From Pseudolachnospira sp964507035 (GTDB lineage: Bacteria; Bacillota; Clostridia; Lachnospirales; Lachnospiraceae), in contig CAZDOQ010000004.1 in the NCBI GenBank assembly GCA_964507035.1, positions 1-49,303 of the forward strand: a stretch of 49,303 bases of DNA, in the 5' to 3' direction. Positions 1 through 6,876 of the stretch are shown piece by piece (position 1 is the stretch's first letter; the number at the start of each line of letters is the position of its first letter). A program made the position numbers and the translations under genes. Under the pieces are notes generated by a model, which saw only the letters and a list, made by a program, of their open reading frames with translations, ran no database searches and was not told where the DNA came from.

Positions 1-275
1 TGATCACCCTCTCCGAGGAGAGCCGCCGGATGCAGGAGATGATGCGGATGTACGGCATGGGAGACATGGCCGGGGATACCCAGGAAACCCTGGTGCTGAA
101 CGCCAACAACGCCCTGGTCCGGTTTGTCCAGGAGCATCAGGATTCTCCTCAGGTCCCCACCATCTGCAAGCAGCTTTACGACCTGGCCCGGCTCAGCCAT
201 GCGCCTCTCTCTCCGGAGGAAATGTCTGAATTTGTGGCCCGGAGCAATGAGATTTTGATGAACCTGACCAAATAA
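1..275 (+). CDS. htpG: Chaperone HtpG (Hsp90), C-terminal fragment
   Basis: This is the last 90 or so codons of an Hsp90-family ATP-dependent chaperone, cut by the window edge. The readable frame starts at base 3 and stops with TAA at 273-275. The tail carries typical bacterial HtpG dimerisation-domain strings: MQEMMRMYGM, ETLVLNANNALV, CKQLYDLARLSH and PLSPEEMSEFVARSNEIL. The ATPase and middle domains lie outside the window. No convincing hairpin terminator follows; the next gene, pflA, points towards it from the other strand. The identification rests on family resemblance of the C-terminal motifs and is firm for such a short piece. Confidence 0.9.
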   Translation, partial: ITLSEESRRMQEMMRMYGMGDMAGDTQETLVLNANNALVRFVQEHQDSPQVPTICKQLYDLARLSHAPLSPEEMSEFVARSNEILMNLTK

Positions 276-501
276 ATAAAAAGAAGAGTTTTCCTTTTCC
301 AAAAACGACCCCTATCCCTTCCCCTTCTGCAATCCGCATCAGGTTCTTCTGTAGTTTCAGGATCTCAAGCGGGGAACAGTGGTTGATCTCAATGATCGTG
401 TTATTGAAAACTTTGACCGGGCCCAGAGTCATCCGGATCAGGCGGACTGTGAAGCGGCCAGACGGTGGGCCCGGGAGATAGCGGAGAAGGCCAGGTGACC
501 C
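276..501. other. Gap between convergent htpG and pflA
   Basis: These 226 bases hold no recognised gene or clear terminator. A plus-strand open stretch at about 347-498 reads like the tail of a protein (contains DLNDRVIENFDRAQ and EAARRWAREIAEKAR before TGA). It has no start codon with a ribosome-binding site and follows an in-frame stop, so it may be a gene remnant. See the findings list. Confidence 0.35.
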
Positions 502-1212
502 TTACCGCCACTTTTCCGGCAGCAGCTGCCTGAGAGGCTCCAAAGTTGTCTCGGACATCTCCGGGGTGTCGGCCAGGGGGAAAGGGATTCCCATAGCCTG
601 GTATTTTTCCAGGCACAGCTTCCGGAAGGGCAGCAATTCCACCCGCCGGGTGTTGGGGTAATTTTCCAGGAAACGGACCAGTGCTTCTATCTCTTCCGGG
701 GTGTCGTGGAGGCCGGGGACCATCACCCGGCGCACCCACATGGGCACTTCTTTCTCCCGGACCAGATCCAGGAAGCGGACCACCTGCCGGAAATCTGCCT
801 GGCAGTACCGACGGTAGTCTTCCTCCGAAAGGAATTTCACGTCCGCCAGCACCAGATCTGTGTGGGCCAGCACCTGCTCCGCTCCCTCCAGGGAGCCGGT
901 GCCGCTGGTGTCCAGGGCGGTGTGGAAACCTTCCGCCTGGAGCAGCCGGAACAGTTCCGCCGTAAACGCCGGCTGCATCAGTGGCTCCCCGCCGGTGACG
1001 GTGACGCCGCCGTTTGCAAGATACGGGCGGTACCGGATCACCCGCCGGACCACCTCATCCGGGGTGTGGGAAGTGCCGCCGGAGAAGTCCCAAGTGTCCG
1101 GATTGTGACAGTAGGCACAGCGGCAGGGGCAGCCCTGGAGAAAGATCACAAAGCGCAGCCCCGGCCCGTCCACTGCTCCCATGGACTGGAAGGAGTGGAT
1201 CTGGCCGCTCAC
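502..1212 (-). CDS. pflA: Pyruvate formate-lyase activating enzyme
   Basis: This radical-SAM enzyme installs the glycyl radical on PflB, using S-adenosylmethionine and a [4Fe-4S] cluster. The 236-residue protein has the cluster motif C28-x3-C32-x2-C35 (GCPCRCAYCHNPDTWD), preceded by the family string SMGAVDGPGLRFVIFLQGC. The glycine-rich VTGGEPLMQ that helps bind SAM follows. Length fits the family. The start is GTG at 1212-1210, which overlaps the pflB stop as GTGA, so translation is probably coupled to pflB. It is co-transcribed with pflB and hence under the same riboswitch. No separate promoter was seen. The cytoplasmic partner is PflB. Confidence 0.95.
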   Translation of the reverse strand: MSGQIHSFQSMGAVDGPGLRFVIFLQGCPCRCAYCHNPDTWDFSGGTSHTPDEVVRRVIRYRPYLANGGVTVTGGEPLMQPAFTAELFRLLQAEGFHTALDTSGTGSLEGAEQVLAHTDLVLADVKFLSEEDYRRYCQADFRQVVRFLDLVREKEVPMWVRRVMVPGLHDTPEEIEALVRFLENYPNTRRVELLPFRKLCLEKYQAMGIPFPLADTPEMSETTLEPLRQLLPEKWR

Positions 1213-3443
1213 AGGGCCTCGTGGAAGGTCCGGGAAATCACCTCCCGCTGCTGTTCCCGGGTGAGCTTATAAAAATTCACGGCGTATCCGGATACCCGGA
1301 TGGTCAGGTTCGGGTATTTCTCCGGATTGTGGTAGGCGTCGATCAAGGTCTCCCGGTTCATCACATTAACATTCAGATGATGGGCCATCTGGGCAAAATA
1401 GCCGTCCAGGATGGAGGTCAGGTTGGTCAGCCGTTCTTCTTCCGTCTTGCCCAGGGCATCCGGGACAATGGAGAAGGTGTTGGAGATGCCGTCCTTGCAG
1501 TACCGGTAGGAGAACTTGGCCACCGAGTTCAGGGAGGCCAGGGCTCCGTTTTTCTCCCGCCCGTGCATGGGATTGGCTCCCGGGGCAAAGGGTTCTCCGG
1601 CTTTCCGGCCATCCGGGGTGGAACCGGTCTTCTTGCCGTAGACCACATTGGAGGTAATGGTCAGAATGGAGAGGGTGGGTTCCGCATTCCGGTACAGAGG
1701 AATCTTTTTCAGCTCCTCATAGAATTTTTTCACCTGCTCGCAGGCGATCTGGTCCACCCGGTCGTCGTCGTTGCCGAAGGCAGGGTACTCCCCGGTCACC
1801 TCATATTCGGTGATCAGGCCGGTTTCCGGATCCCGGATGCAGCGGACTTTGGCGTACCGGATGGCGGACAGGGAGTCGGCCATGACACTCATGCCCGCCA
1901 GGCCAAAGGCCATGAACCGGTGTACTTGGGTGTCATGGAGGGCCATCTGGGTCTTCTCATAGGCGTATTTGTCATGCATATAGTGGATCACGTTCATGGT
2001 GTTGGCGTACATCTTGGCCAGCCAGGGCCGGTAGAAGTCCAACAGCTCCATCACTTTGCCGTATTCCAGATATTCCCCCTGGTAGGGCTCGTGGACCGGA
2101 CCCACCTGGACGTTCTTCATCTCATCCTTTCCACCGTTTAAGGCCATCAGCAGCAGCTTGGCCAAATTGGCTCGGGCGCCAAAGAACTGCATCTGCTTGC
2201 CCACCTGCATGGCAGAGACGCAGCAGGCAATGGCATAATCGTCCCCAAACTGCGGGCGCATCAGGTCATCGTTCTCATACTGGATGGCGTCTGTATCGCA
2301 GGAGACCTTGGCGCAGTAGCGCTTGAAAGGAGACGGCAGGTCCCGGGACCAGAGCACTGTCAGGTTGGGCTCCGCCGAAGGTTTCAGGTTGTACAGGGTG
2401 TGAAGCATCCGGTAGGTGTTCTTTGTGACCAGCGTGCGGCCATCCTCCCCCATACCGCCCAGGGATTCGGTGATCCACATGGGGTCGCCGCCGAAGAGTT
2501 CGTTGTAGGCAGGGGTGCGCAGGTGCCGGGCCATCCGCAGCTTCATGACAAAGTCGTCTATCAACTCCTGGGCTTCCTCCTCAGTGAGGCGACCAGCAGC
2601 CAGGTCCCGCTCCAGATAGATGTCCAAGAAGGTGGAAACCCGCCCCAGGCTCATGGCTGCGCCATTTTGCTCTTTGATGGCCCCCAGATACCCGAAATAC
2701 AGCCACTGGATGGCCTCCTGGGCTGTGGCCGCGGGCTGGGTAATGTCAAAGCCGTAGAGGGCTGCCATATCCCGGAGTTTTCCTAGAAAATTGATCTGCT
2801 GGAATAGTTCTTCCTGCTGCCGGATGTGGTCCACGTCCATGGCCTCCTGGCTCAGCCGGGCTTTGTCCTTTTCCTTTTCTCCAATCAACCGGTTAATGCC
2901 GTAGAGAGCCACACGCCGGTAGTCGCCAATGATCCGGCCCCGGCCGTAGGCGTCCGGCAGGCCGGTGATCAGCCCACAGTGGCGGGCCGCCTTGGTCTCC
3001 TGGTTGTAGACCCGGAAGACGCCGTCGTTGTGGGTGGTCCGGTACTGGAATTCATCCTCCACCTTCTGGGAGAGTTCATAGCCGTAGGCCCGGCAGGCAT
3101 CCCGGGTCATCCGCAGGCCGCCAAAGGGATTGACGCCCCGCTTCAGGGGCCGGTCTGTTTGGAGTCCCACGATCTTTTCGTTTTCCTTGTCCAGGTAGCC
3201 GGGCTTGTAGTTGAGCAGAGAAGTGACCGTGTTGGTGTCAATGTCCAACACGCCGCCAAATTCCCGCTCCAGGGCCAGCAGATTTTCCAGCTTGTGGAGC
3301 AGATTTTCCGTCCGTTTGGTGACAGGCGCCAGAAAGCTTTCATCTCCCAGATAGGGATGATAGTTTTTCTGGATAAAGTCGCGAACGTCAATGGCCTCCT
3401 GCCATCTGCCGGGTTGGAAGGTTTCCCATTGTTTCATGGTCAT
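1209..3443 (-). CDS. pflB: Formate C-acetyltransferase (pyruvate formate-lyase)
   Basis: It converts pyruvate plus CoA to acetyl-CoA plus formate in anaerobic fermentation. The 744-residue protein has the adjacent catalytic cysteines C407-C408 (AIACCVSAM) and the C-terminal glycyl-radical motif RVSGYAVNF with Gly719. Length matches the family (about 740-760). The open frame runs back to 3584, but that extension would translate the riboswitch and terminator. The ATG at 3443 has a good AGGAG eight bases upstream and gives the family-typical N-terminus MTMKQWETFQPGRWQ. It forms an operon with pflA through a GTGA overlap. Upstream lie a promoter, a ZTP aptamer and an intrinsic terminator, so expression is predicted to rise when ZTP/ZMP (folate one-carbon stress) accumulates. 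Confidence 0.97.
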   Translation of the reverse strand: MTMKQWETFQPGRWQEAIDVRDFIQKNYHPYLGDESFLAPVTKRTENLLHKLENLLALEREFGGVLDIDTNTVTSLLNYKPGYLDKENEKIVGLQTDRPLKRGVNPFGGLRMTRDACRAYGYELSQKVEDEFQYRTTHNDGVFRVYNQETKAARHCGLITGLPDAYGRGRIIGDYRRVALYGINRLIGEKEKDKARLSQEAMDVDHIRQQEELFQQINFLGKLRDMAALYGFDITQPAATAQEAIQWLYFGYLGAIKEQNGAAMSLGRVSTFLDIYLERDLAAGRLTEEEAQELIDDFVMKLRMARHLRTPAYNELFGGDPMWITESLGGMGEDGRTLVTKNTYRMLHTLYNLKPSAEPNLTVLWSRDLPSPFKRYCAKVSCDTDAIQYENDDLMRPQFGDDYAIACCVSAMQVGKQMQFFGARANLAKLLLMALNGGKDEMKNVQVGPVHEPYQGEYLEYGKVMELLDFYRPWLAKMYANTMNVIHYMHDKYAYEKTQMALHDTQVHRFMAFGLAGMSVMADSLSAIRYAKVRCIRDPETGLITEYEVTGEYPAFGNDDDRVDQIACEQVKKFYEELKKIPLYRNAEPTLSILTITSNVVYGKKTGSTPDGRKAGEPFAPGANPMHGREKNGALASLNSVAKFSYRYCKDGISNTFSIVPDALGKTEEERLTNLTSILDGYFAQMAHHLNVNVMNRETLIDAYHNPEKYPNLTIRVSGYAVNFYKLTREQQREVISRTFHEAL

Positions 3444-3496
3444 GTCGGTTTCTCCTCTTGGTTGTGTGAACACCCAGCAGAGAGCATCTTTTTGAG

Positions 3497-3535
3497 CAAA
3501 CAAAAAGGACAGCATCCCATGCTGCGATGCTGCCC
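3497..3535 (-). terminator. Intrinsic terminator of the ZTP riboswitch
   Basis: The minus strand reads GGGCAGCATC, a GCAGCAT loop, then GGATGCTGTCC followed by TTTTTGTTT. The stem pairs fully with one G-U. Its 5' arm is shared with the conserved CTGGGC end of the aptamer, which is the expected expression platform. Confidence 0.9.
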
Positions 3536-3606
3536 AGACGGTCGGCGATGACCGGCTTCTCGTTCCCCTGTGGTTTGGTTCCACATCAATCCGTCAGTAA
3601 TGAGAG
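3531..3606 (-). promoter_or_regulatory. ZTP (pfl motif) riboswitch aptamer
   Basis: Read on the minus strand, the leader of pflB contains CTGACGG, then GTGGAA with CCACA, then GGGGAACGAG, and finally GCCGACCGTCTGGGC. These are the conserved blocks of the ZTP/pfl RNA in the right order: the P1/P2 internal loop, the hairpin, and the 3' P3 block ending CTGGGC. The 3' block overlaps the 5' arm of the following terminator, so ligand binding should prevent termination (an ON switch). ZTP riboswitches usually control folate and purine genes, and pfl genes gave the motif its first name. The match is made by eye from the remembered consensus. Confidence 0.88.
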
Positions 3607-3626
3607 CCGTTTGAATTTGCAGAATC

Positions 3627-3656
3627 AGTATATCACTGGAAAATCAAATCCGTCAA
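3627..3656 (-). promoter_or_regulatory. Sigma-A promoter for pflB-pflA
   Basis: On the minus strand, TTGACG (3656-3651) and TATACT (3632-3627) are separated by 18 bases. Transcription would start near 3620, just before the riboswitch aptamer. Confidence 0.75.
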
Positions 3657-3680
3657 GCTTTTTTTGCTGTCCTTTTCAAT

Positions 3681-3721
3681 AAAAAAACTCATCTATTAAA
3701 TGCTTTTTTAAAATAAATGAG
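3681..3721 (-). terminator. AT-rich intrinsic terminator
   Basis: The inverted repeat CTCATTTATT / AATAGATGAG on the minus strand has one mismatch and is followed by seven T. It lies downstream of the mobile-element remnants and upstream of the pflB promoter, so it would insulate pflB from transcription through the remnant. Confidence 0.6.
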
Positions 3722-3772
3722 AAATTTGTGGAAATGTTTAAGGACTTATAAGATGAACAGCCGCATGGGGCG

Positions 3773-3835
3773 CTATCCTGTGCGGCTGTCCCTGATGGCG
3801 AGTATCTGCTCTCGAACAGTGTCAGTCTTCGGCAT
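3773..3835 (-). pseudogene. DUF5049-like N-terminal fragment
   Basis: A 20-codon reading frame begins at the ATG overlapping the end of the DUF4314 frame. It reads MPKTDTVREQILAIRDS and then RTG and a stop. The TVREQILAIRDS string is the start of DUF5049 proteins, which in clostridial conjugative elements and prophages follow DUF4314 and normally continue with GRTNMFD. Here that continuation is missing, so the gene is truncated. A perfect nine-base inverted repeat (ACAGCCGCA / TGCGGCTGT, 3757-3789) lies across the break. The family call is from memory of the conserved block. Confidence 0.6.
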
Positions 3836-4050
3836 CCGCCACCTTTCTCACACGGTCGATACCGTAAAGGACATTCAGGCCGGAACGATTGCTCCAATTA
3901 ACCATAATTGAGCCGGTCGAATCCAATGCCTGCGACGGTTCCCGTGGTGCCGACAGGCGGCGCGGCCGCATCGTCCATCTGAAGCAGTTCCACACGACAG
4001 CCGACTGGGTATTCCCGGCGCAACCGCTCCAGTACATCTTTATTCAGCAC
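3822..4050 (-). pseudogene. DUF4314 domain gene, frameshifted
   Basis: The frame from GTG at 4050 encodes VLERLRREYPVGCRVELL, then QMDDAAAPPVGTTGTVAGI, and then runs out of frame. Removing one G in GGCATTGGATTCG restores DSTGSIMVNWSNRSGLNVLY and GIDRVRKVADAED to a stop at 3822. Together these match the small DUF4314 domain common in clostridial conjugative elements and phages. The start overlaps the end of the upstream remnant, as in an intact cassette. One frameshift in a short gene between two broken neighbours indicates decay, not a sequencing slip, though a sequencing error cannot be excluded. Confidence 0.75.
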
Positions 4051-4358
4051 TCGGCGCACATCCCTTCCATGCGCTGTTGCCAGAGAGATTACAGAGCAGG
4101 ATTTTCCGTGCGGTCTTGTACTCGTCCCTGATGAAGCCGAGTCGCAAGAGAACGGAACGCATATTTCTCATTCTCCACATCTTTTTCCTTTGCAAGGATG
4201 CGTTTCTGTCGTAAACCCCATCTCCGCAAGCCTCTGGATGATGTCCGGGCGTCCGGGTATTCCACGCTCCCATCCTTTTGCGCATAAAAGTAGCAAATAC
4301 GGGGGCGGATTTTGTGCATAAAGAAAACGGCCATGCAGGAGAGTTTCTGCTCATACAT
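4040..4358 (-). pseudogene. Remnant of a mobile-element accessory protein (C-terminal part)
   Basis: Two minus-strand frames together resemble the end of a protein often seen in clostridial integrative elements. One gives LAKEKDVENEKYAFR and the other, after a one-base shift, gives VLLRLGFIRDEYKTARKILL and NLSGNSAWKG before TAA at 4040. The join lies near 4150. Further upstream an ATG at 4470 with weak AGGA starts KNQYQLDEKYRT and then hits a stop, so the N-terminal part is also broken. Such proteins are annotated variously as virulence-related, and the molecular function is unknown. The context, directly ahead of DUF4314 and DUF5049 fragments, supports a shared mobile origin. Confidence 0.55.
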
Positions 4359-4487
4359 GGACGTTCTTTCCGTTTGAAGAAAGTCAGCTTAAATTTGCTG
4401 GTTTCGGCAAATCCCTAAGTTCAACCGACTAAGTGCGGTACTTTTCATCCAACTGGTACTGATTTTTCATGGAATCACATCCTGCGT

Positions 4488-4501
4488 TTAGCATATGCTA
4501 A
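4488..4501. promoter_or_regulatory. 14-base perfect palindrome, candidate operator
   Basis: TTAGCATATGCTAA lies 18 bases ahead of the mutY -35 and 18 bases ahead of the broken minus-strand ATG at 4470. The shape suits a dimeric repressor site. The cognate regulator is unknown. Confidence 0.4.
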
Positions 4502-4518
4502 GGATGGCGAAATACATA

Positions 4519-4548
4519 TGGACATCTATGGGAAAAGCGTGCTATAAT
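4519..4548 (+). promoter_or_regulatory. Promoter for mutY and lipid kinase
   Basis: TGGACA (4519-4524) and TATAAT (4543-4548) are 18 bases apart, with the -10 in a GCTATAATAG context. Transcription would start near 4555, giving a leader of about 28 bases. Confidence 0.7.
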
Positions 4549-4582
4549 AGTGCACAAATTTTGACGTTGGGAATGGGAAAAA

Positions 4583-5650
4583 ATGGATCAATCAGCATAC
4601 CTGCGGCAGATTGTGCCGGAACTGACGGCATGGTACCGGGCCAGTGCCAGGGCGCTTCCCTGGCGGGAGACACCTACGCCGTACCGGATCTGGATTTCAG
4701 AAATCATGCTGCAGCAGACGCGTATAGAGGCGGTTAAGCCATACTATCAAAGATTTTTGGAAGCGTTTCCAAACGTCGCCGCCCTGGCGGCGGCACCGGA
4801 GGAGACGGTGCTAAAGCTATGGGAGGGGCTGGGATACTACAGCCGGGCCCGCAATTTGCAAAAAGCCGCACAGATCTGTGTGGAATCCCACGGGGGAGAA
4901 CTGCCCCGGACCTATGACCAGCTGCGAAGGCTTCCGGGAATCGGTTCCTATACAGCCGGCGCCATTGCATCCATTGCCTGGGGGGAACGGGTTCCGGCGG
5001 TGGATGGCAATGTGCTCCGGGTCCTGTCCCGCATTCTGGAAAACGGCGAGGATATTGGACAGCCCAGTGTGAAAAAAGCGGCGGAAAAGCAGATCCAAGA
5101 GATTCTGCCGGAGGAAACTCCGGGGGCTTTCAATGAAGGAATCATGGAACTAGGGGAAACCATCTGTATTCCCGGAGGTAAACCTCTCTGTGATACCTGC
5201 CCTATCCAAACTTTTTGCCTGGCCCACCAGCATGGCACGGAGGAAGTATTCCCGGTCAAGACACCCAAAAGGCCCCGGCGGGTGGAGGAATGGACTATTC
5301 TCCGTCTGGAGGCGGACGGCCGGGTCGCTGTCCGGAAACGGCCGGAAAAAGGACTCTTGGCCGGTCTGTATGAGTTTCCGGCCCAAGAAGGATTCTGGAG
5401 GGAGCAGCAAGTGGAGCAGTGGCTTCGGGAACAGGGAAGCCAGAGGTTTTCAATAGAATCTATGGGCCGGTCCCGGCATATTTTTACCCATGTGGAATGG
5501 CACATGCAGGGATACCGGATCCTGCTGGACCAAGAACTTGCCGGAGATTGGATCTTTGTATCCTGGGAACAGGTGCGGAGTTCTTTCCCACTTCCCACGG
5601 CGCTGCAGGCCTACTGGAAAGAAGTGAGGCCGGTGGAGGAAAAACAATGA
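4583..5650 (+). CDS. mutY: Adenine DNA glycosylase MutY
   Basis: It removes adenine mispaired with 8-oxoguanine in base-excision repair. The 355-residue protein has the N-terminal glycosylase core (PWRETPTPYRIWISEIMLQQT), the helix-hairpin-helix with LPGIGSYTAGAI, and the catalytic aspartate in VPAVDGNVLRVLSR. The iron-sulphur ligands are spaced C-x7-C-x2-C-x5-C (CIPGGKPLCDTCPIQTFC). The C-terminal NUDIX-like 8-oxoG recognition domain contains KGLLAGLYEFP. The ATG at 4583 has only a weak GGGAA site. The stop overlaps the next start as ATGA, so the two genes are probably coupled. The spacing before the second cysteine is one residue longer than in E. coli MutY. Confidence 0.95.
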   Translation: MDQSAYLRQIVPELTAWYRASARALPWRETPTPYRIWISEIMLQQTRIEAVKPYYQRFLEAFPNVAALAAAPEETVLKLWEGLGYYSRARNLQKAAQICVESHGGELPRTYDQLRRLPGIGSYTAGAIASIAWGERVPAVDGNVLRVLSRILENGEDIGQPSVKKAAEKQIQEILPEETPGAFNEGIMELGETICIPGGKPLCDTCPIQTFCLAHQHGTEEVFPVKTPKRPRRVEEWTILRLEADGRVAVRKRPEKGLLAGLYEFPAQEGFWREQQVEQWLREQGSQRFSIESMGRSRHIFTHVEWHMQGYRILLDQELAGDWIFVSWEQVRSSFPLPTALQAYWKEVRPVEEKQ

Positions 5651-6546
5651 AAAAGCTGCTGTTTATCTATAATCCTTATGCAGGACAATCCAAAATCCGC
5701 GGAAAACTCTCCGATGTGTTGAGCCGGTTTATCCGGGCTGGCTACCGGGTGGAAGTCTATGTGACCCAGGCCTCCGGGGAGGCCACGCAGGTGGCCGCCA
5801 AAAGAGGCGGCAGCTTTCCGCTTTTGGTCTGCAGCGGGGGAGACGGAACCCTCAACGAGATAGTCAGCGGGTTGATGTGCCTGGCGCCAGAAAAGCGGCC
5901 GGCTTTGGGGTATATTCCCGCCGGGACCACCAACGACTTTGCCCACTCCCTGGATCTTCCGGGAGATCTGGTAAAAGCCGCCAAGGTGGCGGTGACCGGG
6001 ACGCCGTTTCCGGTGGATATCGGTACTGCCAATGGAATCTACTTTAGTTATGTGTTTGGTTTTGGCGCTTTCACTGCCGTCTCCTACGAGACGCCCCAGG
6101 AGATGAAAAAGGTACTGGGACACCAGGCATATCTGCTGGAAGGGGCCAGGAGCCTCATGAACCGGAAGCGCTATCCCATGCGGGTCCAGTGGGATGAGGG
6201 GGAGATCTCAGGCAATTTTTTGTTTGGCTGCGTCAGCAATTCCCTGAGCGTGGCGGGGATCAAAGGCCTTTGGGGACAGGATATCTTGCTGGATGACGGC
6301 AAAATGGAGGTGACCCTGATCCGAGAGCCGGAAACGGTGCTGGAGTGGACCGAACTCATGGCTGCTCTCTTGGCCAAGGATGACCGCTCCCCGTTTTTGC
6401 TGCATTTTAAAGCCAGCCAGATCCAGTTCTTCGGTAAAGAAGAAATTCGCTGGGTAAAAGATGGAGAATTTGCCGGTTCCTGGCAGGATGTGAAGGTGGA
6501 GGTGTTGCACAGGCCGTTGTCTGTTGTCAAAAATATGGTTATATAA
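5647..6546 (+). CDS. Diacylglycerol kinase / YegS-BmrU family lipid kinase
   Basis: This is predicted to phosphorylate diacylglycerol or a related lipid with ATP, recycling it to phosphatidic acid at the inner membrane surface. The 299-residue protein starts MKKLLFIYNPYAGQSK and carries the nucleotide-binding GGDGTLNEI and PAGTTNDFAHSL motifs of the DAGK catalytic domain. It has no transmembrane segment. The open frame extends upstream to 5419 inside mutY, but the ATG at 5647 has GGAGG eight bases ahead and overlaps the mutY stop (ATGA). The exact substrate cannot be told from sequence; DgkB, YegS and BmrU share these motifs. Confidence 0.9.
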   Translation: MKKLLFIYNPYAGQSKIRGKLSDVLSRFIRAGYRVEVYVTQASGEATQVAAKRGGSFPLLVCSGGDGTLNEIVSGLMCLAPEKRPALGYIPAGTTNDFAHSLDLPGDLVKAAKVAVTGTPFPVDIGTANGIYFSYVFGFGAFTAVSYETPQEMKKVLGHQAYLLEGARSLMNRKRYPMRVQWDEGEISGNFLFGCVSNSLSVAGIKGLWGQDILLDDGKMEVTLIREPETVLEWTELMAALLAKDDRSPFLLHFKASQIQFFGKEEIRWVKDGEFAGSWQDVKVEVLHRPLSVVKNMVI

Positions 6547-6751
6547 GTAGAAATAAGTGTTACACGAAATGAAGTAAACAACAGGCTGCTTGAAAAAGAT
6601 AGGATTTTTAAATATGACAAAAGAGCGGACTTTTGGGGGGTGAACTTAGGGATTGAGTAAAAGAGTAAAATCTACTTTGGCCCCTTCAAAGTGGAAATAA
6701 ACTTTTCACTTCAGCATTTAGAAAAAATTTAGAAAAGAATTGGGTTTTTTG

Positions 6752-6780
6752 TTTACTTTTTTCACGTTCTTTTGTATAAT
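6752..6780 (+). promoter_or_regulatory. Promoter for rpoD
   Basis: TTTACT (6752-6757) and TATAAT (6775-6780) are 17 bases apart, inside a T-rich stretch. The start would be near 6787, leaving a leader of about 90 bases. Confidence 0.75.
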
Positions 6781-6805
6781 CTAATTCCAAGATGAAGCCC
6801 GGAGT

Positions 6806-6839
6806 GGCACTTTTCCCTGATTCATAGGGGAAGTGCGCC
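6806..6839 (+). other. Hairpin in the rpoD leader
   Basis: GGCACTTTTCCCT and AGGGGAAGTGCGCC pair around the loop GATTCAT, with small bulges. There is no T-run after it, so it is not a terminator. It could protect the transcript or control translation. Confidence 0.5.
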
Positions 6840-6876
6840 TTCGAGCTGTTTAGTGCTTGCAGAAAGGATGTGTACA

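Larger units (their letters stand above)
6547..6876. other. Intergenic region and leader of rpoD
   Basis: These 330 bases contain no gene. The first 200 bases are AT-rich with a weak hairpin (ACTTTG / CAAAGT near 6680-6705) and no clear terminator for the lipid kinase. The last part holds the rpoD promoter and a leader hairpin, listed separately. Confidence 0.6.

Noticed and set aside
193..432. Minus-strand 79-codon frame after pflA
   Set aside because: It has no ribosome-binding site, overlaps the end of htpG, and its product has no recognisable motif.
1014..2141. 375-codon plus-strand frame inside pflB
   Set aside because: It is antisense to the well-identified pflB and has a Gly/His/Val-rich composition typical of a shadow of a GC-rich gene.
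3444..3584. N-terminal extension of pflB
   Set aside because: The frame is open, but it covers the riboswitch 3' block and terminator, lacks a ribosome-binding site at its start, and the extension is unlike PflB; ATG 3443 has AGGAG.
3889..4131. Plus-strand 80-codon frame in the remnant region
   Set aside because: The minus strand explains this DNA as frameshifted DUF4314 and its neighbour; the plus frame has no motif.
5419..5646. Longer N-terminus for the lipid kinase
   Set aside because: It would run inside mutY in another frame; the ATG at 5647 with GGAGG gives the family start.
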